Source: Pseudorhodoplanes sp049324435
GTDB lineage: Bacteria; Pseudomonadota; Alphaproteobacteria; Rhizobiales; Xanthobacteraceae
Reading direction: 5' to 3'
Assembly: GCA_049324435.1 (NCBI GenBank)
Contig: JBMOOQ010000057.1
Location: forward strand, 91,061 to 155,060
Length of the DNA stretch: 64,000 nucleotides
Positions 42,541 through 48,570 of this stretch are shown piece after piece (the stretch's first letter is position 1; each line of letters opens with the position of its first letter). The position numbers and the translations under genes were made by a program. The notes below the pieces were generated by a model that was given only the letters and a program-made list of their open reading frames with translations, searched no databases and had not been told where the DNA came from.

Positions 42541-43237
42541 TTAAGCTTTTGAGAGATCGTCATTTTCCTGATCGATCTACAAACGCTCCGCAGACTAAAA
42601 ATCGAATTAGTCTGCGATTTAGTCTGCGGAATTCTCCAATCAAATTTTTAGTCACGATGTGCTGCTGAAGCTTTCTCCCGAGTGAGCAACGCCGCAGCGA
42701 GACTTCCGAGGAAGCCACGGCGTTTGCCGTCGAAGACAATCTCAGGATGATCGACAAGATCGGTGGCCCGACACTTACGGCGCGCGCTGCATCTGTATTC
42801 ATGTCGGTTCGCCCCTGCTGTTTGAAGCCGAGCGCCGCACGCAGCAGCAGATGCAGCTGGCGAACGCCTTCGGCCGATATCTGGGGAAGGCGCAAACGAT
42901 CTGAGCCGACGGATCAATTCCGCGATCGGAACAGATCCTCAATGGCTTGCCGATGACATGATGCGAGGCCTCCCACCAGTTCGAGGTCCTCACCGCGAAC
43001 GCGTCAATCAATGCTTATCCGAGTTGCGGGCTGCCGCTTTCGAGCTCTGAAACGGTCACCTGGCGTTGAGGTCATGCGTTTCACCAAGAGCCCGCGGTGT
43101 ACGCGTGTGTTTCCACAAGCACCTGCCGCAAGGCAGACGGTAGGCCACATTACAAGCTGTTGGGGCAGCTATTTGCAGCCAAACCCGCGCCATCCCGTTA
43201 TGATGCCAGCCAAAGCCGCCCACGGGAGCGAAGAAGC
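42541..43237. other. Gene-poor left edge of the island
   Basis: About 700 bases without a convincing gene follow the tRNA-Arg. Bases 42588-42629 hold an inverted/direct repeat set (see separate entry). On the minus strand about 42650-42830 one frame reads a protein-like stretch, TDLVDHPEIVFDGKRRGFLG, followed by SLAAALLTREKASAA to a stop, and another frame nearby reads RTSNWWEASHHVIGKPLRIC. Both look like decayed remnants rather than intact genes. No integrase or excisionase reading frame was recognised. Confidence 0.45.
42588..42629. repeat. Inverted plus direct TTAGTCTGCG repeats next to tRNA
   Basis: CGCAGACTAA (42589-42598) is followed by its inverse TTAGTCTGCG at 42607-42616, and again at 42619-42628 as a direct copy 2 bases later. 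A fourth partial copy, TAGTCTGCG, is at 48491-48499 in the gap before the nuclease-NTPase gene. Starting 49 bases after the tRNA 3' end, the group could be recombinase-arm or transcription-terminator sequence. The region between the outer copies (42607-48499) holds the Ubl operon and neighbours. Confidence 0.4.
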
Positions 43238-44086
43238 ATGCCAAACGAGGGCCTAGTAAAAAGTCTGCGAAGTCGCTTGCCCGACGAGGCGTGCGTCCAG
43301 GAATTCGACGATGCGCTAGCGGCGCTTGCCAGCGACAATCGTCGGCGGGCTCAGCACTTTGCCGTGACGCTTCGCGAGCTCTTCGGCCATGTTCTATCGT
43401 CGCGTGCCTCGAACGAGGTCGTGGAAAAATGCGCCTGGTACGCCTTGGAGCAGGGCGCGCGCGGGCCGACCCGCCGCCAGCGTGCGATGTACCTGAGTCG
43501 TGGAGGATTGTCGGATGCCTTCATCCGCGAAACGCTGAAGCTCGACCCGGATGAATTTCACGCGAACCTCAAGAAGGCCTTTGATGAGTTGAACGAGAAT
43601 ACCCACATCCGGCCAGGCGCTCCTCCGCTGACGGGCGATGCGCTCGAAGAATTCGCCGATCGAGCAATCGCCAGCTTCGCCGAAGTGTTCGATGTGATCG
43701 ACGAGGTTCGGGCCTCGATCAAGGAGGCCATTGAACCGAACCTTCAGAATGAAGCCGCTTCAGTATTCATTGCGCAGACGATCGACGATCTGGACATCCT
43801 TGCCGGTCGATACACGACCGAGGGCGTTATGTTCGACGAGGCGAGTGTTGTCGAGATCGGCGCCGAATACATCCACTACCGCATAACCGGAACTGTAGAC
43901 GTGGAGTTGCACTATGGCGGAAAATCCGATCCGGCCCAAATCAACGAAAATTTTCCCTTCGCCTGCACGATTGTTGCCAGGGTGGCCGAGCCATTCAAAT
44001 TCATCGACGAAATGACCGTAATGCAGGTCGATACTAGTTCATGGTTTGGCGACAACGACGAAGCAGCGGAAGCGGCTGCGAAATAA
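43238..44086 (+). CDS. Defence-type protein, possibly pPIWI-associating-nuclease-related
   Basis: A 282-residue soluble protein. A helical N-terminal half has RRAQHFAVTLRELFGHVLSS, then GARGPTRRQRAMYLSRGGLS, then DFHANLKKAFDELN-like sequence ending in ENTHIRPGAP. The C-terminal part is strand-rich: EIGAEYIHYRITGTVDVELH, FPFACTIVARV and a final VMQVDTSSWFGD. From memory this order occurs in a family annotated as predicted pPIWI-associating nuclease; I cannot confirm it and do not see a clear PD-(D/E)XK triad. ATG 43238 has a GGGAGCGAAG ribosome-binding site. It is the first intact gene of the island and convergent with the Ubl operon. Confidence 0.5.
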   Translation: MPNEGLVKSLRSRLPDEACVQEFDDALAALASDNRRRAQHFAVTLRELFGHVLSSRASNEVVEKCAWYALEQGARGPTRRQRAMYLSRGGLSDAFIRETLKLDPDEFHANLKKAFDELNENTHIRPGAPPLTGDALEEFADRAIASFAEVFDVIDEVRASIKEAIEPNLQNEAASVFIAQTIDDLDILAGRYTTEGVMFDEASVVEIGAEYIHYRITGTVDVELHYGGKSDPAQINENFPFACTIVARVAEPFKFIDEMTVMQVDTSSWFGDNDEAAEAAAK

Positions 44087-44153
44087 CTCCAATTATTTCG
44101 TCCTTGGCGACCATCACGGACGAAGGGCGCGCTTTGAGCGCCCTGCCTTTAAA

Positions 44154-44579
44154 TCAGTCAAACCAGCTCTTGATCCAAGCTACCAAGCCACGTTGGGCAG
44201 CTTGCGGCGCCGCTTCCTGCTTCGCAACCACTTCGGGCTTACCGTAATAACGATCTTTCACCATGCGGTCATGAACGCGGCCAGCTTCGATCTGCTCCTT
44301 CGACCATTGACCCGCCCATTTCACCGCATTCCGGTCGATCCAGTAATGTGACTGACAATCGAGCGCCCAATTGCCGATGGACGGATAGAGCGAAACAGAC
44401 ACACCGTCGTAAGTCAGTTTCCAGTCCGTAGGACTCAACGCGGTAGCGACTTCGCTCCCGCAGCCGCAGAAACATTTGTGAACTGCGGTTCGATATTCCA
44501 TCGCGACATAGACCACGCCGTCGTCCAGGGAGTCGGGCACGGTGGTTACGAACTTGTGCTTGCAAGAGGTCGCGCGCAT
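44154..44579 (-). CDS. DUF6527 protein of the ubiquitin-like operon
   Basis: A 141-residue protein. It has a Cys/His cluster: His34, Cys36, Cys38, Cys40 (KCFCGCGSEVATALSPTDW), then Cys75 and His78 (LDCQSHYWI). The middle segment DGVSVSLYPSIGNW is typical of DUF6527 as I recall it. These proteins accompany E1-like ThiF and multi-ubiquitin proteins, where a peptidase or metal-binding role in Ubl removal has been proposed. Its ATG (44577-44579) shares a base with the stop codon of the E1 gene (TGATG), so the two are translationally coupled. The open frame runs upstream to 44942 over the E1 gene; that part is not used. The last 30 residues are Ala/Gln-rich and variable. Confidence 0.78.
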   Translation of the reverse strand: MRATSCKHKFVTTVPDSLDDGVVYVAMEYRTAVHKCFCGCGSEVATALSPTDWKLTYDGVSVSLYPSIGNWALDCQSHYWIDRNAVKWAGQWSKEQIEAGRVHDRMVKDRYYGKPEVVAKQEAAPQAAQRGLVAWIKSWFD

Positions 44580-45751
44580 CAGGTTTTGTCTCCGCTGACC
44601 AGGGAGTTCCCATCGATCGTGTAGGCACTGTGGTGCTCGTGCACGAAATCTGCATAGAAGCCGCAGAGCTTCTTCCACTTTATGACAGCCAGCGCGGCGC
44701 TGAACGCGTTCAGGTCCGGGATCTGGATATTGTCGGCATAGATATTTTCGTTCCCGTCGCCTGCCGTCGGGACGCGCGTAGCGACATGATCTCGTTTCTC
44801 TCTGGTGCTGGTCGTTACTGACAGCACGCCGATCAATTGGTCGTCCACGAGTTGAAGGCCCATGCCCGTGTCGATGAACGGCAGGTCGAACTCCGTGAGC
44901 TTTTGGATGATCTGGCCCTTCGCGGTGCCGGCATCGGCGCACAGGAAGACGTATTCCATCCCACGCAGCTGCTCGACGTTCTCCGCGGTGATGTGCTCGC
45001 GGTGAGGAACAATGCCGCGATGCATCCGTGTGTAGATATTCGCAAAATAATCCACCTTATATGGAATCTTCTTCAGCTCCTCAAGGGAGGCCGCACCGGG
45101 AGAGCGGAACGCGTTGTGCTGGCCGAGCTTGTCGCCGTCGAAAAGGTGAATCTTCTTGCACGGCGTCTTCGCGACCAGATCGAGCACGTAAGACCCTGTG
45201 CCGCCGACTCCGATGATGGCGATCTGGTTCATTTCGAGCTTGCGGGTGACATTCGTGATGCCTGCCTTGCTGGAGGCATTGTCGATGTACTGGAACGGGG
45301 AATCAGGGTCGGTATTCTCGATGACGCGCCAGGTGCGCGCGTCCGCGTTCTTGTCGAGCGCGACCGCGTGCGAAGAAATCAAGGTGACGTAACGCGTCAG
45401 CTTTGCATGGTAGTTCCTGTCAGGCACCGACGGCTTGCTCGAGAAACCGCACGTAACCACGAGGTCCTTGGTAATCTGCCGCGCATTCTTTTCGTGGATA
45501 TGGGGCAGTTCGCTTCCATGCCTGTCGCAGGGGTACTCGCCGGAGAACATGATGGTGTGATCTGGCGGTTGGCCGGCAACGTCGCCGTTCAGGTTGAGCA
45601 CGGCGACGAGTGCGCCGCGCTTCACCTGTTTTTTAGAGTTCACGTAGGGGACGTTGCGGACCACAACGTGACCCGCAACTTCCTCGATTTCGAACCCGTC
45701 CGACTGGAGCTGGGCCAAGTCGGGACTACGACTTATCAGTGTACTGGACAT
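44579..45751 (-). CDS. E2-like/E1 ThiF fusion protein (DUF6791-ThiF) of the ubiquitin-like operon
   Basis: A 390-residue protein. Residues 1-160 form an N-terminal domain of the E2-like kind (DUF6791-like), with DHTIMFSGEYPCDRHG around Cys75. Residues 170-390 are an E1-type ThiF adenylating domain: NQIAIIGVGGTGSYVLDLVA, with GVGGTG at 181-186 binding ATP, and LFDGD with Asp205. FLCADAGTAKG and FIDTGMGL follow the ThiF pattern. The catalytic thiol of E1 enzymes cannot be located with certainty; candidates are Cys271 and Cys363. It would activate the C terminus of the triple-Ubl protein encoded upstream. The start overlaps the end of that gene by 26 bases. Confidence 0.8.
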   Translation of the reverse strand: MSSTLISRSPDLAQLQSDGFEIEEVAGHVVVRNVPYVNSKKQVKRGALVAVLNLNGDVAGQPPDHTIMFSGEYPCDRHGSELPHIHEKNARQITKDLVVTCGFSSKPSVPDRNYHAKLTRYVTLISSHAVALDKNADARTWRVIENTDPDSPFQYIDNASSKAGITNVTRKLEMNQIAIIGVGGTGSYVLDLVAKTPCKKIHLFDGDKLGQHNAFRSPGAASLEELKKIPYKVDYFANIYTRMHRGIVPHREHITAENVEQLRGMEYVFLCADAGTAKGQIIQKLTEFDLPFIDTGMGLQLVDDQLIGVLSVTTSTREKRDHVATRVPTAGDGNENIYADNIQIPDLNAFSAALAVIKWKKLCGFYADFVHEHHSAYTIDGNSLVSGDKT

Positions 45752-46445
45752 TGAAGACCATCCCGTCTTTCACCTTGACCTTGTCGCCATCGACCATCGT
45801 GCCCTCGGGATTCGCGCGCGGGCCGTTGTGGTACGTGACCGTGTAGACGATGCACTGCCCGGCGGGCGGCGTCGGATAAGCGAGCTTCACGACCTGGTCG
45901 AAGGAGATTTTCTTCTTCTCCCACTTCTTCTGACGGGCATTGACGATGATCGTCACATCGACCTTGGCCGGCCGGGTCTTGAACATCTCCGGGCCACCGC
46001 CGCCGATGCGCACTTCGTCGTCGTCGTCGATGACGCGGTCGGCTTCGTTCTCGAGCTCCTGCACAAGCTCGATCTCGTCGTCGTCCTTGCCGACGAGGCG
46101 CTTGATCGCGAGGCCGGTGATGACCTTCTTCGGCCATTCGAGGTTCAGGCCATCGACCAGAAAGCGGTCGGTGCCGCTGCCGCGAATCACGAAGAAGCGG
46201 GTGACCTTGTTCAGCCCGACGAGTTCGGTCGGCCGCAGCGTTTCGAGTTCGAAATTCGAGAACTGGGCGAGGACGATGAAGTTCTCGACCGGGTGAGCGC
46301 CTGCCGCGTCCGCGACCTGGGCGCCCGTGACCTTCTGATCGTCGAAGGTCACGGACTGGAATTCGAAGTGTTCGTTGCCGATCTGGGCCGCGAGATCGCG
46401 GCCGCCGGCCTTGTCGGACGCGGGGTCCGCCGTAGTCATGCTCAT
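45726..46445 (-). CDS. Triple ubiquitin-like (multiubiquitin) domain protein
   Basis: A 239-residue protein with three beta-grasp units of about 65-75 residues: residues 26-89 (FEFQSVTFDDQKVTGAQVAD and ending VTRFFVIRGS), 93-160 (DRFLVDGLNLEWPKKVITG) and 162-236 (VDVTIIVNARQKKWEKKKIS and ending VKVKDGMVFNVQY). This is the Multiubiquitin type, the probable Ubl substrate of the E1 encoded downstream. It ends in Tyr-Thr-Asp-Lys-Ser, without a Gly-Gly tail. An acidic run (residues 138-144) lies in domain 2. ATG 46445 follows AAAGGGGG; the open frame starts at TTG 46466. It is divergent from the XRE gene. Confidence 0.8.
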   Translation of the reverse strand: MSMTTADPASDKAGGRDLAAQIGNEHFEFQSVTFDDQKVTGAQVADAAGAHPVENFIVLAQFSNFELETLRPTELVGLNKVTRFFVIRGSGTDRFLVDGLNLEWPKKVITGLAIKRLVGKDDDEIELVQELENEADRVIDDDDEVRIGGGGPEMFKTRPAKVDVTIIVNARQKKWEKKKISFDQVVKLAYPTPPAGQCIVYTVTYHNGPRANPEGTMVDGDKVKVKDGMVFNVQYTDKS

Positions 46446-46496
46446 TGGTGCCCCCTTTCGGGTCAAAGCTATGCCCGGCGGGATGCCAGACAGTTT

Positions 46497-46516
46497 CGTA
46501 CAGATTAACTGGTACG
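46497..46516. promoter_or_regulatory. Palindromic operator candidate between Ubl operon and XRE gene
   Basis: CGTACAG-attaa-CTGGTACG is an imperfect palindrome (one extra G) in the 133-base divergent gap. A TATAAAAT box at 46540-46547 and a strong GGAGGT ribosome-binding site just before ATG 46579 follow on the XRE side. The position fits autoregulation by the XRE protein and control of the divergent Ubl operon. Confidence 0.4.
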
Positions 46517-46578
46517 CTAGCGGTTTGCAACTATTTCGGTATAAAATCGTCTGGATGATGCGCTATGGAGGTAATTAA

Positions 46579-46896
46579 ATGCCGTTAAAGGACCGGGTTA
46601 AGGAGCTGCGTGAGGGTCTGGGTATGTCGCTTCAGGAGCTTGCCGACGCTGTCGGCGCCTCGAAGGCCCATATCTGGGACTTAGAACAAGGTCGCAGCAC
46701 GAACCCGTCGATCGAGCTTCTGAAGAAGCTTGCGGACAAGCTCAAGGTGAGCGTGGCCGATCTCGTCGGAGAAAATCCCACCGGTAAGTCCGAGGATGCG
46801 CGCGTCGTTGGAATGTTTCGGGAATTAAAAGAGCTATCAGCCACCGATCTCGACATGATTCAGCAAATGGTCGAGCGCCTGAAGCAGAGCAAATAG
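46579..46896 (+). CDS. XRE-family helix-turn-helix regulator
   Basis: A 105-residue protein. Residues 5-62 are a Cro/C1-type helix-turn-helix: RVKELREGLGMSLQELADAV, GASKAHIWDLEQGRSTNPSI and LLKKLADKLKVSVADLVGE. The C-terminal 35 residues are helical (LKELSATDLDMIQQMVERLK) and may dimerise. A GGAGGT ribosome-binding site precedes the ATG. The ImmA/IrrE protease gene follows after 6 bases, so the pair is one unit: in such pairs the protease cleaves the repressor on a signal. It lies divergent from the Ubl operon. Confidence 0.9.
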   Translation: MPLKDRVKELREGLGMSLQELADAVGASKAHIWDLEQGRSTNPSIELLKKLADKLKVSVADLVGENPTGKSEDARVVGMFRELKELSATDLDMIQQMVERLKQSK

Positions 46897-46902
46897 GCGG
46901 TC

Positions 46903-47805
46903 ATGGTCACGCGGCGCGATCTCGACGGGACAGGATCCCCGGAAGGCCTGGTGACCAGAATCCTAAAAGCTGAGCCGGCCCTGAAATATCCTGTGCCGAT
47001 CGAGAGCCTGGCGCACCAACTCGGCATCACAGAGATCGGCGAGCTGGAAACCGACGCCTTTGAAGGCTGCCTGTACGCACTGGACGATAAGCAGAAGGGC
47101 TTCATCCTCCTGAACAAGGCTTCGAAGGGTGGGCGTCGCCGCTTCACCATCGGGCATGAGCTCGGGCACCTTTGCATCCCGTTGCACCGTCCGATCAAAG
47201 CAGACCGCTTTCTATGTTCGCGCGAAGATTTGCGTACCTGGACGGCGTCCGAGCAGGACGCCTACGCCCGCATGGAAGTTGAAGCGAACAGATTCTCCGC
47301 CTTGCTTCTCATGCCACCGCCGCTCTTGCGGCCGTATCTGGCGCGGCTGGGCGACCCTGATCTTGGACAGGTGCTGAAGCTTCACGAAGATTTCGAGGTG
47401 AGCAAGGACGCAGCCGCGCGCGCGTTCGCCCAATACAACGACGCACCCATTGCCGTGGCGGTGGTTCATGAGGGAATCGTCCAACGCGTGTACCGGCATC
47501 CGAAATTTCCGAAGATGAGCGTCCAGGCAAAGGAAAAGGTGCCTGAGGGCTCACGCTATTGGCGATCCGCTAAAGCGAGCCGCAATCCGACTGAGCTTGG
47601 TGAGGTCGTGGCCGGACAATGGCTGGAATCGGAATGGGGTAAACGGCTACCCGAGCTGTACGAACAGATATTACGACAGCAGATGGGCTACGCGCTTGTC
47701 ATGCTGTGGCCTGAGCTGGCCGACGACGATGACGAGTACGACCCCGATGAGAACCGCAATTCAAAGCAGCGCCTTGCTGAACGCATGTCGAGACGCGGCT
47801 TCTGA
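46903..47805 (+). CDS. ImmA/IrrE family metallopeptidase
   Basis: A 300-residue protein with the zincin motif HELGH at residues 85-89 (FTIGHELGHLCIPLH) and the third-ligand helix YARMEVEANRFSALLLMP, the ImmA/IrrE pattern. ILLNKASKGGRRR lies just before the active site. The C-terminal 110 residues include PEGSRYWRSAKASRNPTELG and an acidic tail. ImmA proteases cut XRE-type repressors, as in ICEBs1, and IrrE/PprI cuts DdrO after DNA damage. Its neighbour encodes an XRE protein, the likely target, so the pair could switch on the divergent Ubl operon under stress. Confidence 0.9.
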   Translation: MVTRRDLDGTGSPEGLVTRILKAEPALKYPVPIESLAHQLGITEIGELETDAFEGCLYALDDKQKGFILLNKASKGGRRRFTIGHELGHLCIPLHRPIKADRFLCSREDLRTWTASEQDAYARMEVEANRFSALLLMPPPLLRPYLARLGDPDLGQVLKLHEDFEVSKDAAARAFAQYNDAPIAVAVVHEGIVQRVYRHPKFPKMSVQAKEKVPEGSRYWRSAKASRNPTELGEVVAGQWLESEWGKRLPELYEQILRQQMGYALVMLWPELADDDDEYDPDENRNSKQRLAERMSRRGF

Positions 47806-47860
47806 CGAAAAGGCGTGCGTTCGCAATCATCGGTTCGCAAGCGCTGCTGCGCGTTTTTGA

Positions 47861-48331
47861 GCAGCCTGGGCCTTTCGAAAAGAGGCAACCCTCTTGATCA
47901 CAGCGAGAAGTCCATCTGAACGACGCTTTGTGGAAAGCAGCGCGCGTTCGCGGGACTTTAAATTCGCCGTTTTGAGCGGGCTCGCAGCTTATCTCGCAAA
48001 GGCGAACAAAGTGTTTGTTCCGGAGAGCGGGCAGGGCGCCCTTGGTCCTGCCATTGTGACAGTTGGGCAAGCCTATGAAGATTTCCGCAACCACCCGCGC
48101 TTTACGAAGAAGATGTCGGCCTTCCTCAAAGCGCTGCTTGGTGCCACGACACTGTCGCATCGGGTGATGGAAACTGAACGAGCGGCAAAGACGTGGCTCT
48201 CCGAGACCTGGCTTGAGCTGCACAGCGGAGAAATGGGGCCCGCTTCGTTCACTAACCGCTTGCGACGCACTAATTCGATCTGGCGCACCAACAGTGGCAC
48301 CGCCACCGTCGCGGTTAACAACGGAACGTAA
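47861..48331 (+). pseudogene. Fragment of a QueC-like (QatC family) gene
   Basis: From 47861 the frame is open without a usual start and reads ARSRDFKFAVLSGLAAYLAK, NKVFVPESGQGALGPAIVTV and YEDFRNHPRFTKKMSAFLKA. This is the central part of QueC-like QatC proteins, which belong to the QatABCD antiphage system. After LLG near 48135 the similarity ends; the remaining 65 residues have no family likeness, and the Cys-rich zinc motif expected later (QCGxCxxC) is absent. The N-terminal ATP-pyrophosphatase part and the other qat genes are missing too. An internal TTG at 47894 gives a 145-codon frame. I read this as a decayed remnant. Confidence 0.55.
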
Positions 48332-48570
48332 GATCTCACGGGCCTCGTCGCGGGAATGAGCAGCGCCCCGCCGGCCGATAGCCCAACGATGAGTCCGTTG
48401 ATCGGCAGCGATCGTCGCCGCCTTCATTTCTTTCAGCCGGGCCGATCGAGTCAGGCTCCATTTCGATCTTGCTGGCTACATCTACCGGCGTAGTCTGCGA
48501 CTAAACAAGCACAACCGCTAGCTTGGCGGCGCGAACTATATGAAAATTGCAGAATGTCGCGGGGCGGGAA

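Noticed and set aside
42540..43237. Integrase or transposase gene at the island edge
   Set aside because: The reading frames are short and carry no tyrosine- or serine-recombinase or DDE motif; they look like remnants only.
44580..44942. Upstream extension of the DUF6527 frame
   Set aside because: It runs through the ThiF gene in another frame. The ATG at 44579 is coupled to the ThiF stop codon, and the DUF6527 family starts there.
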